From positions 2,542,001 through 2,606,000 of the forward strand of contig NC_026502.1 of the NCBI RefSeq assembly GCF_000182925.2: DNA of 64,000 bases, in the 5' to 3' direction. The stretch's first letter is position 1; the number at the start of each line of letters is the position of its first letter. The notes beneath the pieces were generated by a model. That model ran no database searches, was not told the origin of the DNA, and worked only from the letters and a program-made list of their open reading frames with translations. Positions 11,416 to 22,201 of the stretch are shown piece after piece. A program made the position numbers and the translations under genes. The stretch is from Neurospora crassa OR74A. Lineage: Eukaryota > Ascomycota > Sordariomycetes > Sordariales > Sordariaceae.

Positions 11416-12534
11416 AACGGAATGAAGAGAGATAGACAGGCGAAAAGGGCTGTCTGAAGGGGGTTCTAGAAGGAAAAAAAAGACATAATAGACATGATAT
11501 CCTTGACAACCGCATTTGCTCGCTGTGAATGGTATATTTGTTACAAGAAAGCCATACTTGTGCGAGACAGGAACGAAATTGCTGCCGTTCCCATCGCGCC
11601 TTTCAGTTTCGCCAGCCGTCCGTCTATGTCTCCTTCCTCATCTCAACCTTTTCAAGTACTTGGCGCAAGCCCTCGCTTGTACCCAAATGGCTGCAGATGA
11701 AACCGACATAATCCTGTGTAGACGTTCACACATATAAGCTAAAGAATCCTCCCTTCCCCCTTTCACCAAGGTTTGTACATGTACGTTGTAATCTCCAATG
11801 TCAATACCATATTTTGAACAGCAAGACTCCAAAAGAAACTCATATACCCCATCGCCGCATAGACGTCACAGACATACACAATTACGCAGTGGTGCTTAAC
11901 CAAACTGCCGACGCCAATCAGCATACATCTTCAACATCACTACTTCCTTGATTCCTCCAGTCACTTGGCTCCACAACACGTTAAATCCTCCAATATATGC
12001 GACCCAGGAGTACAACTGAAGGGGAGGATCCCGTTTCCGTGCTAGTGTACGCTCTCATTGCTTCGTCAAAGAGGGATTTCCCATTGCCTTACTGTGCCGT
12101 GGCTGTTTCTGGTGCCACCCAGAGTAGCTGGCCTCTGTGTACTGATTACGACTCCAAGGCTAGATGTTCGACAACTTCAAGATACCTAGCTCATCCTGTT
12201 ACGTCTTCGCATCCCTCTCCCAAAACGATAACCTGGTCGTTAAAAGCTTTTTTTACCCGATTATGTCCTTTGTACCGACCATGTCCGGCCTCATCCCTGT
12301 AAGTCCTTGGTATCTTCGCCAGGTTATTCAGTTCTCTATACGTCAACCACTTTTGGCGTTGCGCGCAACCTGAAATCAGAGTAGCCGTCCTTGAAGCTCG
12401 TTATCGTACCGCGAATTCGACGCTGCTGGCGGCATTCCCATTCCACCTCTCAACGTGACGCCGGTGAACTGATGCTGACGGCTACCTGCAACTTTCACGG
12501 TCAAACGCAGTCCATCATCATGAGGCTGGCCTCC
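11416..12534. other. Convergent intergenic region
   Basis: 1.1 kb between the 3' ends of the Pga1-like and WW-domain genes. Short frames only; no gene or repeat recognised. Confidence 0.6.
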
Positions 12535-14070
12535 CTAGTACCGATACTGTCCCTGCGGCTGCCCGCCATATTGGGGTGGCGGCGGCACGCCGTACTGAGG
12601 CTGTTGGCCATACTGACCACTAGGCGGCTGGCCATAGGTAGTAGGCGGCGGTGGGTACTGCTGTTGTTGCCCCTGGTGTCCGCCATACGGAGGCTGCTGC
12701 TGGCCATAGGGAGCTCCCTGCGGCGGTTGTCCGTACGAGGGGGCCTGCTGATAGTAGCCGCCTGCTTGCGGCTGACCATACGGGGCACCCTGATACCCAT
12801 GTTGCTGCTGCGGGGGCTGTCCGTACTGCCCTTGCTGTCCATATTGTCCCGGTGGTCCTTCGGCCGGGGGAGGAGCATACTGGGGCTGCTGACCAGTCGG
12901 AGGTGAGGTGTAGGATGAGGTGCTACCGTAAGGAGGCTGCTGACCGTGCTGGTTTTGGCCGTAGGGGGCATGTTGGCCGGCCGCGCCGTAAGAAGGGGTA
13001 CTGCTGCCGCTGTGCGATTGGTGTGACTGGTGCGATTGAGACGTGGGCCCGGCAGTGTGGTAGGTGGAGGATGAGCCACCTCCCGACGTGGCTTGCTGAT
13101 ATGTCGCGGGAGGTGTCTGGCCGCTGTAGGAACCGCTTTGTCCCGAATTGGAGTAGCCGAAGCCGGAGCTCTGATCAGGAGTTCTCTGATTAGCCTTTGC
13201 TTCTTGAAGTTACGGCGGGGTTCAGCCATTCAACTTACAGAGCTGGGCTTGTTTCCGAACAGATTGCCGATGCCGCCCATAACGCCAGCGAGACCACCGC
13301 CGTGGCTGCCCGAAGAGCTATGCGAAGATGACTGGTTGCCGTGATAATTGTGTTGCTGCGAGGATGAGGACGAAGACGAAGGCTTGGGCTTGTTGCTCCC
13401 ACCGGGAGAGAACATGCCCGAGACGAGCTGGGACGCAATCTTTCCACCAAGGCCTCCTCCGCCGCTGCTGCTGTTTCCGTGTCCGCTAGAGCCGTGGCCT
13501 CCACCGCCTGTGACGCCCTGAAGCAGGGAGCCAACCAGGCCACCTGCACCACCACCGCTGCTGCTTCCGTGGGACTGCTTGCCTCCGCCGGCGAGGTTGC
13601 TAATAAGAGTGTTGCCAATAAAAGACTAAGGTAGGAAGTGGAAGTGTTAGTCACGCCTACTTCACCAACGTTCAGGAAAGAAGAGACAAAGAGGAGGGGA
13701 AAGAACGTACACCCAAACTTCTATCCTGATCAGGGCCTCCAATCCCCCTCGTGCCATCCTCTCGTGGCGCAACAGGCTCTACTCTTCCATCGGGGTACTT
13801 GGCGCTCTGGCTGCCGTCTGGGTAAGTGATGATCTCGGGTTTCCTATCGGCGTCGCTACCGGGCACGCCGTACGGATGTTCATGAGCGGCTCCGGGGGTG
13901 GCGCCAACGGGAGCTGGATCTGTGGGAGTCTCCCATTGCGAAACGCCGGTGGAGAGCTGGACGTAGTAGTACTTCTTGGAGGCGTTATCCCATTGCGCGA
14001 TCCAGCCGGCCGGGAGCGGCGGGGGCGCAAAGGTTGGGCCGTCGTTGCCGGGAGACGCAGGGCCTGCCAT
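12535..14070 (-). CDS. WW-domain protein with Gly-rich centre and YGQ-rich prion-like tail
   Basis: Three exons, 14070-13711, 13625-13239 and 13170-12535, with introns of 85 and 68 nt; 460 residues. All junctions are phase 0 with GTACGT and GTAAGT donors and CTAAC/CTAATC branch sites. The N terminus holds one WW domain (residues 20-49: LPAGWIAQWD..KKYYYVQL..GVSQWETP, both signature Trp at 23 and 46), which binds Pro-rich PPxY peptides. The middle (about 121-249) is rich in Gly, Ser and His, with GGLVGSLL and GGIGNLFG segments. The last 210 residues are repeats of YGQ, QPPQ and PPYG, rich in Gln, Tyr, Gly and Pro and almost free of charge. Such tails are found in aggregation- or condensate-prone proteins and in calcium-dependent lipid-binding proteins. 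No catalytic domain is visible. The start was chosen at the ATG just before the WW domain; the longer upstream frame looks like leader. Confidence 0.85.
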
Positions 14071-15418
14071 CGAGTTGACTTGTGTATGGGACGTCGACCT
14101 TGTTGACTGTCGGGTAAGGTTTGTTGAGCAGGTCTTTTTCTTCCTTTTTTTTTCTGTTTTGTTTGCGGGTATGTGTGGAAAAGAGATTCGAGTCAAAGTT
14201 GCGAGGTGTTCAATGAGGAGATGTCGAGTTCCAATTCCAAACCGAGAGCGCCTTGGTCAGCTCGCGCCCGAGTCGTCGTCTTCCGGTCGACAAAACGTTT
14301 CCGGTCGCGTTCGTATTGGATTGGGCGAAGAAGGAGCTAGACAGGAAGAGCTTGGCTGGAGGATAAGAATGACTGGTGGCTGAAATGGCGCGCGATGGCC
14401 TCGGACGATTGGACTGGAGTGGACGTGGACGTAATGGTCAGTTGAGTGCTGTCAGCCGAGCAACGACGGCGCGAGTGCGTGAGTGTGAAACGATCGGCCA
14501 AACTGTGTGATGGTCGGCCCGGTAGAGGTACCTCTAGTGTACTATAATACCTCCTCCTTGTTCATGACTTCGACACGCAATAGGTAGTGCCTTGGTGGCT
14601 CCTTAGCTGAACAGTTAAAGTTTCCACGTCAAGGCTCATGAAATGGAAAAAGGACGGGAATCAAGGCATGAAAAGGACAAAGGCTACTTGGGGGTAACGT
14701 TGTGAGACTGTATGTAGCCTGATTGCTGCTGTGTTTCTGTTTAAAAAGTGTGAAAACAGTCGATCTCGAGAATTACAGAGGGGCATCAAGCAAACCAAGA
14801 CTTTTAGTGACCCAGGGTCCTGTTAATCATGACCCAAACCCGCCTCTCTTACGCAACCACACCAAGGCCTAGAGGTGCACTGCCCACAAGGCCAATATGG
14901 AGCCCAGCTGATCAGGGATCGATGAATTCCATCATTTTTCAAGGTTACGCAATCTAGACGAGAGGTAGGTTTGCAGTCCCGCACACACACGACATCGTCT
15001 CAGCCACCGGCGTTCCCTTGTCAAGCAGTTCCTTGGTGGGTGGGTGCCGTCCACATCGGGCACCTCTGAGGCAGCCCACACTGCGCTACCTCTAACAGAT
15101 CTGGCCAGTGCATGATTACTGAATGAGTGCTGTTAGCCCAGGAATATACCTAAAGGTACCCCCTAGGTACCTAACTCAACAACAGGTCACCATCGGTATA
15201 CCCGACGACAACCCTCAGGTCCCTCTCGGCCCTCCTCTCCAGCTTCCACTCTACCCAAGCCGGGCACTTTGGTGATGACTCTTTCGAGGTCACGAACAAC
15301 TTGATCCTCGACTGCTAAATTGGCTATTGCAATTTGATAATCATGTACCAAAACTAACGCTTCCCCTTTCAAATGCGCCTGGCATCGCTATCACAAATCC
15401 CCCTCCCCCGGCCATCCT
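14071..15418. other. Intergenic region upstream of the WW gene
   Basis: Holds the WW-gene promoter on the left and the GDE1 3' flank on the right. Contains the palindrome AGAGGTACCTCT (14524) and a related GGTACCCCCTAGGTACC block near 15155. No gene. Confidence 0.6.
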
Positions 15419-18400
15419 TCATGTCCGCAAAGCCCTCATTGTCTCCTTGATTTCCGTCTTTGGGTCTCCTCCTGCATTGGTAGTCATCCGAATCTCGGTA
15501 CCGTTACCGTTACCGTTACTATCCCCATAGCTGCTTCCCTCAGCAGACGAGCCCTCTTCCTCGATTCGCTCCTCCTTGTTGATTGCCTCCTCCACCTCCC
15601 TCACCCTTTGCTGAAGTTCTTTGGCATTACTGCCGCCGCTACCATTGACGTTGCCTTGGTCCCTGGTCAGTCCCTTACGGATAGCCAGGACACTGTCGAC
15701 AATGACGGCGTCAATGCCCTCCTTGACTTGTTTCTATGAGTAAAGAAGAAAGTTGGTTAGCCTGGTTCGAATGACAAAAGGAATTTGAATGCATCATGAA
15801 AAAACCTACCTGCACCAAGCTTGGATCATTATTCTGCGACCCATAACTGACACAAACTAACCCGCTCTGCTTGACCACCCTCACCAACCGCGGACTGTTA
15901 ATCAGCGGCTCGGCGTTGCTCACAATACCCAGCAGATTCCACCTGCTCGCGAACCGAATGGCCTCCTGCAGACTGCTTGCCCTGACATCGCCGACAGGAC
16001 ACGTGCCCGCATCCGTCAAAAACAAAATCGGGATGTTGGGTTGCTTGAAGCTCAGACACAAGCAAATATCCGGGTTGAAGCTCGAAAAGATTATGTGCCG
16101 CTGCCCCGCCATGTCGTACACCTTCTGGAGGACCGTGTCGCAGAACGAGTTGAGCTCAACCGCGTACGTGTCCATCTCGTGTTCCTCCGTCTCGTGCAGC
16201 ATCGGGTACTTCATCTCGACGTTGAAGCCCACGCTCTCGGGCAGCTTGCGGAACAGATCCTCGAGCGTTGCGAAGGGTGCTTGAATGAAATTGCCGCGCG
16301 AGTTACCCTTGTAGCCCTTTTCCTTGAAGTCGCGCGTGTGTTTCATGCGCTCTTCCATCAGGTCTTTACCATCTCCGGGGAAGTCCATGGACATGGAGCG
16401 CTGCCGTGGGCCGGGGCTATTGCTGCGGAATTTCTTCAGCTGCCTATGCTGGGCTTGTTGGCCAGGTTGGCCGTGGTGGCCGTGGTGACCGTGATGGTGG
16501 TGGTGGTGGTGGTGGTGGGTGCCCGAGCGGGACGAGTCTGGGTTGATGTGGAGGAACTGTTCGAGAGTGAGGGTGTGCACGGGTGCGTCGAAGCCCGTCT
16601 CGCTGACGAGGAAGTCGTGGTAGATGACGGGGACGTGGTCCTTGGTGAGTTGCACGTCGAACTCGACGTATTGAGCGCCGAGGTTTGCGGCGGCAATGAA
16701 GGATGGGATCGTGTTCTCGCCTAGCTGGAGGGACTTGTTGGCGACAACGTTCTTGCCGAGGCCGCGGTGGCCAATAACCATGGTAGAGTCCAGCTTCTTC
16801 CAGTACGTCTGCTGAGAGGTTACTTCCATCTTTGGGTGAGAGAAAGGAGTGATGACCAGGAAATTGAAATTGACTGTGCCGATGACTTCAAAGTTGCTGC
16901 CCATAATCGGCACCGAGATGTCGCCTTGCAAATTCATCCTCTTGGTGCCGACGGTGGGACGGACACTCGAAAGGAGAGCAACACCTCGGCCAACCTTGTT
17001 CTTCTCGTTACCCGAGTATGTCGGCACGATATCGAAAAAGAGTCTGACCTTGGCGGCGTCCCTGGTGGTGAAGAGGATAGGCTCGGTAGAGATGTTCTCG
17101 TGAACAGGCAGGTCGATCATAGTCGGGTCGCCCTTGGCGCCTTGGGCGGAGACGACAACCGACAGAGCCGTATCCAACTGTGTAGTGTGCGCTTCGGCAA
17201 GAGGCACCTTGTCCAGCTTGATTGCCTCAATTCCCTTGCGCATATCCATTGAACCCAGACTGACCAGCACGAGGCTCTCATCCTTGAGGTACCTGTGACC
17301 AAAGGTCTTGACGGGTTCGGCGGGACGCGACGTTGCGTTGGACCGTCTATCTCCCAGGGATGCAGACAGCGTATTGTTGTCGGTCTCGGGGTACGGTGTG
17401 GTCGTCGATGACTTTTCATCGTCGCCGTCGGAGCTGCTGCCCCCCTCATCCTCAGGGGCTTGACTGTGAGCAGACAGGAGTCGTGCAATATCGAGATGGC
17501 CTCTCAGCGCCGCATGCTCCTTTGCCGTCCAGCCAGACGAATCCAACTTGTCCACATCCGCACCAGCATCCACGAGCAGCTGAGCGACACCCAGATGCCC
17601 ATCAACCGCCGCAATGTGCAGCGGGGTCCACGCAAAGTTCTTCTCAGCCAATTCCAGGTTGGCCTTTTGCTGCTCAGTACCCTTGAGCAACACCCTGGCG
17701 CACTCATCGTGGCCAAATCTGGCAGCAACGTGCAAGGCTGTCTCGCCGCTGTTGTCCTGCCAGTTGATGTCCACTCCTGCATTGACCAGCAGCTCGACGA
17801 TGTCCTTGGAGTTGGCCTTGGTCGCGAGAGCCAGCACCGCACTCGACTTGGAGATGGCACGCCTCATTTCGGCTTGGTGGTCATTAACCCCCTTCCAGTT
17901 CTCTCCTTGAAGCAGCGCTTTGGTGGTAAGCGGGTGGCCGCCTATAACGCTCAAGTGCAGCGGCGCGTTTCCATCCTTGTCTTGCCATTCGGGGGCGTCG
18001 ATGCCATTCTCGACGTTGAACTGTCCCCAGTCCTGCATCTTGCGCATGATGATCTGGCAGACGACGACGAAACCGAACTGCGCGGCATAGTGGAGCGGTA
18101 TACGGCCAAATCCGTCCTTGGCAACCAGAGCCACTCTCTGGTCTGGTCTCAGATTTTCTAGTAGGTACTTGAGCAGCTGAATTGCTTCATCATCATGGCC
18201 GAGGAGTTTTGACTCCTTCAAGGTCGTCCCGCGCGGTGCCGACAAGGGAGAAGTGGCTGGGGTGAGGTAGGGCTGGGCGTAGTGAACCCCGGTGCGCGGG
18301 AAGGGGTACGATTCAGCTTCTGGCTCACTACTGAGGAGCGAGGCCGTTTTTGTGCGACCGATGTGAATGACAAGTCTGTGGATGCAGTTGCGTTCGTTGA

Positions 18401-19285
18401 TGTCGTCGGGCTCGTCCAGCGAGTTGACTTGCTTGAGGAGGAACACGATACAGTCTCTCGAACGGGAGGAAATGGACCGCTGGAGTAGGTTAAGCAGCAA
18501 GGGCTGTTGTAATGGTGATGAGCCCTCGGAGCTCGCTAGGTTTCCCTCCTTTAGACCTTTCTCCAAAGCCGCGACTTCGTCTTTACGAATGGCTTGGTCC
18601 AACTTGTCGAAAAGCGCACTGGGTATGTTAAGCATTGCCTTTGCAGAAGCACGACCCAGCGAGAGTGTCGATCTCTCGGATTTGGTCTCATCAATGTTCT
18701 GCGCATCTCCCAGCTTTGACAGCCACTTGTTGATCTCGGTCAACAGGAGGCTGATGGCGGTATCCTTGGCGAACGGCAACAGATCGACCTTTGTGGAAAT
18801 GTAGTTGTGCTGGGTGCTTTTTGTGTTGGGGACCTTCTTGTCCAGCTTCTTTGTGATTTTGACAAAGCCACGACGGTTGATTTCGCCGAACCATTGCAGC
18901 TTCCGGAACTGACTTCGCAGCTCGAGAAGGGCTCCCATCAGCTCCTCAACCTCGTCGTCGTCGAGGTTGGAGACAATCTCGGGAGTCTTGCCATAGCGAT
19001 CCTGCAGCACCTTCAGCCGCCGGTAGGCCTCGGCATACTTCTTGTTGTAGAAGGAGTCAACATCTTCAAGGTTTCGGTCCAAGGCGAAGAAGAACTCGGC
19101 CAAATCTACCGGCTCTCCATTCTTGGCTGCTCCTTGGGCGGCCTTGATCAGCTTCTTTAGGCCTTTGTAGTTGATGTAAAAGGCTGCCCACTCTGGGACC
19201 TGGTTACGTGGGAGACTGTCGAACGGTTAGCTTGTGAGGCAGAGAAGACCAGGCTTAGGCTTGTATACTTTCTGCCAAACTTCAT
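15419..19285 (-). CDS. GDE1: Glycerophosphocholine phosphodiesterase, SPX-ankyrin-GDPD protein
   Basis: Cytosolic enzyme that hydrolyses glycerophosphocholine and related diesters to glycerol-3-phosphate and the free alcohol, a phosphate and choline salvage step. Model: exon 1 of only 17 nt (19285-19269, encoding MKFGR plus two bases), then 19215-15810 and 15733-15419, introns 53 and 76 nt; 1245 residues, close to yeast Gde1. Splicing exon 1 gives MKFGRNLPRNQVPEW, the expected SPX start. The SPX domain (about 1-150) includes the inositol-pyrophosphate helix ITKKLDKK. Ankyrin repeats run about 330-560. The GDPD domain has GHRG (821-824), ENTIPSF and VEFDVQLTKDHVPVIYHD, so both catalytic His and the metal-binding acids are present. 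This supports an active GDE1 rather than the CDK inhibitor Pho81/NUC-2, which shares the same domain order. A His-rich insert (about 905-922) interrupts the GDPD region, and the C-terminal tail is acidic. Confidence 0.9.
16455..16522 (-). repeat. CAC-triplet repeat encoding a His-rich insert in GDE1
   Basis: A run of CAC codons read on the minus strand gives nine consecutive His, then GHHGHHG. It sits inside the GDPD domain between the first catalytic block and a Gln-rich linker, probably in a surface loop. Confidence 0.85.
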
Positions 19286-21016
19286 AGTAGGCTGTGTGAC
19301 TGTGATTTCCAGTCAATGATCTGAGTGCGAGTACTACAGGATCGCAATGCGATGCGAATTCGTTAGGCTGCTCTGTATGTTGGCGGCAAGATGGGCAGAG
19401 GGAGTGCAGACAGTCCAGTGTCTGGCAACTGAAGGGAGTGTGGCGGCACTATTATAGTCTCCGGTACTGGATGGTTCGTTGACGGTCAAGGGTTCGGAGA
19501 CCAGGTTCGAAGGTGAGCCACTAAGTGGAATCGGCAAACAGTTGATGAGTTGAAGAGTAGAGAAAGGACAGAAGACAGGTTCCTGTGTGGCATGTATACC
19601 AGCTAAGTATTGCAGAGCCAGTCTAGAACCTTGGTGCCAGGCTACCTAGGTAGGTATGCAGCAAGTGTGGACAAGCCGTCGCCATTGACGAAGTGGAGAT
19701 GAGAGTGAGTTGGAAAAAGGGGACCATCAGGGATCCATACCTAGGTAGGTAGCTTCCACTTCCCTATAGGTCTCTGGCGGTTGCGTGGCCCGGGACTCGG
19801 CCCTAACTGGAACTGAAGCGGGAACGAAAATGCGGGCCATACGAGCGTCGGGCAATGGATCATCACTACCTACAGGTATTGTTGCAGTGGTGATCCCATC
19901 AAGGGAACTCTCGCGGCAACTTGGAAGCAAGGGAATTGTGCATTCCCACTGAAAGCGCCCGCGCCCCTAGCAGCCAGTCAGAACCCGCTGTGGCGTCTGC
20001 TGCAGCATCCCCCACCTTTCAGTGGACAAATTTGACAGCTCCAACGACACCGGTTGGCGGGGCACCATCTTGACTTGCCTCGCTTGCCTCGAGCTTGCTT
20101 TGTTGATCCTCTCATGTTGACACCCCAGCTGGTCTTTTTGTCGTTCGACATGTGAAACGTGAATGAACAACGGTTTGAAGCGAGTCTACACTACGTTCAA
20201 GGCTTCAGGTCATCGGAGACTGGGGCGGGCAAGTGGAAGTCGATAGGATGCATCATCTGATCGGAGCCTCCAAGTCTACCTACTAGAATACACTAGCGAG
20301 ACCTGGACTAGGTACCTCTAGGTAGTGTATACAATGATGACAGAGATGAAGCTATGTCGGACTTGGGAAGGAGCAAGCTGAGCTACACCGGTGCCTCACA
20401 CCACCTTACACCGGTAGACGCCTTCACATTCTTTTTCCGCGACGAACCGGCCTCGAACTGCAACCTCATTCTTCACACATATCATTCACCGCTCTCGTCC
20501 TACCTATCATGGTATCACAGACTGGATCCAGACCCAGGATCCAGGGGACCTCGTGACCTCTCGTGCTTTTTTCATGGAGGACCCTTCAAACATTAGTCAG
20601 GAACCACAACGCCTACCTACTTGTATTGAGCTGCTAAAAAAAGTAAGATAGAAAATGAAAAAATTTGGGATGGGAAGGAGACAAAGGTCATATGACACCT
20701 TTTTATCTTCCATCTCTTCAAAGATAAACGTAGCACCAGAAAAACCGAGCTATATTAAAGACCACATGTAACGGAGTGTGAGGGGGGGGTTATAGGTATA
20801 TCCACTATAACTCGTCAAATTCCCTCTGTCATCTTCAACTTCAGCACCTGTGTACCACACCACCCTCCTTTCATAAAAGTAGATAACAAAGCTACCCGTG
20901 GTGACTGTGAGGTTGTTCCATGGCCTGAACCTTTTTTTATTCCCTTTCCTGAGGAGCTATTCCTAACTTTCGCCACCACCAACCCCCTCCTCCACACCCT
21001 CCCGTCCTTAGTAACC
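19286..21016. other. Intergenic region upstream of GDE1
   Basis: 1.7 kb containing the GDE1 promoter and the CTF8 3' flank. It has three blocks of the TACCTAGGTAGGTA type (19642, 19738, 20308). No CACGTG was found in it. The short frames are not gene-like. Confidence 0.55.
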
Positions 21017-21550
21017 CTAGGTCTGTTCAGAACCCCGTCCAATGAACTGCTCCCCCCTAGTAACCGGCTCCGGCCTCGTCCCAAAAACAATCTTGTACCT
21101 TATAATATCCAACACCTCCAACTCCTCTTTCTGTTCTTCCTCCTCCTCCTCCTCCTCCTCCTCCTCCTCCCCGTTCACCCCCTCCCGCTGCCGTACCCTC
21201 CTCCTCACAACCCCCACCGCCTTCCCCAGCCCCTTCACCTCCCCATGCAACCGCTGATGCTCGCCAATGTACATATACACCCTCTTCATCCACTTCTTGT
21301 CGTTGGCGTCAAAGGTGAGGGAGTTGGGCTGGTAATCGGGGAAATCGATCCTCCCTACAGGGATTGGAGTGATTTGTTCTGTAGAGGATGGGTCAAAGTC
21401 GCGTATGTTGAGAGTTCCTTGGAGTTCGAGGAGGGCGAGGCCCGTGGGGGTTTGGATCAGGGTGGGGAGTGGGTTGGTTGCACGTGTTGATGAGCTTGAG
21501 GAGGGCGATGGTTGGAGAGGACGAGGGTGGAGAGAAATTTGCGATGACAT
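21017..21550 (-). CDS. CTF8: Chromosome transmission fidelity protein 8 (Ctf18-RFC subunit)
   Basis: Subunit, with Dcc1, of the alternative clamp loader Ctf18-RFC, which loads or unloads PCNA and supports sister-chromatid cohesion. The single exon encodes 177 residues. Family landmarks: NPLPTLIQTPTGLALLELQGTL near the start (about 26-47), a divergent central loop, then GRIDFPDY, LTFD, VYMYIGEHQRLHGEVKGLGKAVGVV (about 90-115), and the C-terminal EVLDIIRYKIVFGTRPEPV. An acidic run of twelve Glu (GAG repeats) replaces the usual short linker before the last block. No intron is needed. Length and order of motifs fit Ctf8. It lies 0.65 kb downstream of VTC4 on the same strand. Confidence 0.85.
   Translation of the reverse strand: MSSQISLHPRPLQPSPSSSSSTRATNPLPTLIQTPTGLALLELQGTLNIRDFDPSSTEQITPIPVGRIDFPDYQPNSLTFDANDKKWMKRVYMYIGEHQRLHGEVKGLGKAVGVVRRRVRQREGVNGEEEEEEEEEEEEQKEELEVLDIIRYKIVFGTRPEPVTRGEQFIGRGSEQT
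21137..21170 (-). repeat. GAG trinucleotide repeat in CTF8
   Basis: TCC repeats on the plus strand encode the poly-Glu run of CTF8; the run is in frame and likely to vary in length. Confidence 0.8.
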
Positions 21551-22201
21551 ATCTGCTGGCAGTGATTGTGTGATGTGAGTTCTTGTTGTTGATGATGGTG
21601 GGTGATGTCGTTGATTGTTGATTGTGATTCCCGCCTGATTGTGATTTTCCTTCAGCTGGTCGATCTGATGACGAGGGCTCGTTAAAGCGACGCAAGTGAA
21701 AATCTTAGCAGGCTGGCCGTCGAGTGGTTGAGCTTTCCTTCATATGACCACCGTCTCGAGTCTGGGGGGAATGATCACGGTGATTGTTACGAGTTTGTCA
21801 AAGGCGCTGGTGAGAAGTTGTTTGCATGGAATTGCCGTCCAGTTCAGAACTTCAGTCCATTTACATTTTCCAGAGCAACAATGGTCCGTGCGCATATCAC
21901 AAGAGAGAGAAAGAGAGAGGGACATGTCCCCTTTCCATGGCCGTCAACATGTTGCCGATTCAACTGCCCTTGCATACTGATCTTGATGCTTCTAATCATG
22001 CCAAACTGTATGTATGCCTACTTCAACATAATCCTCGTCGAGACATTCTTCTACTCAACCATCGTCCACACGCCAGACCCCCAAATCATGCAGTCATAAC
22101 CAAGTTTGTTTTCCGTATCCAATCTTTTGTTACCCCTTTGTTCATCAAGCATGAGTTTCTTTTCTAGTCTCACGTCAATCGACCAAGCTCTACATACACC
22201 A
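21551..22201. other. Intergenic region between VTC4 and CTF8
   Basis: 0.65 kb with the CTF8 promoter and VTC4 3' flank. A GAGAGAAAGAGAGAGG tract lies at about 21903. Nothing else is recognised. Confidence 0.55.

Noticed and set aside
15751-15765. GGTTCGAA, possible tRNA B box
   Set aside because: It is inside a GDE1 intron and no cloverleaf or A box can be formed around it; similar hits at 19503 and 56739 also fail.
16041-16724. 227-codon plus-strand frame
   Set aside because: Antisense to the GDE1 catalytic domain, Val-rich from the CAC repeat.
15711-19285. Assignment as the CDK inhibitor Pho81/NUC-2 instead of GDE1
   Set aside because: Same SPX-ankyrin-GDPD order, but the GDPD motifs here keep both catalytic His and the metal-binding acids, which fits an active phosphodiesterase.
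21481-21486. CACGTG hexamer
   Set aside because: It lies inside the CTF8 coding sequence, so it is not a convincing promoter element.
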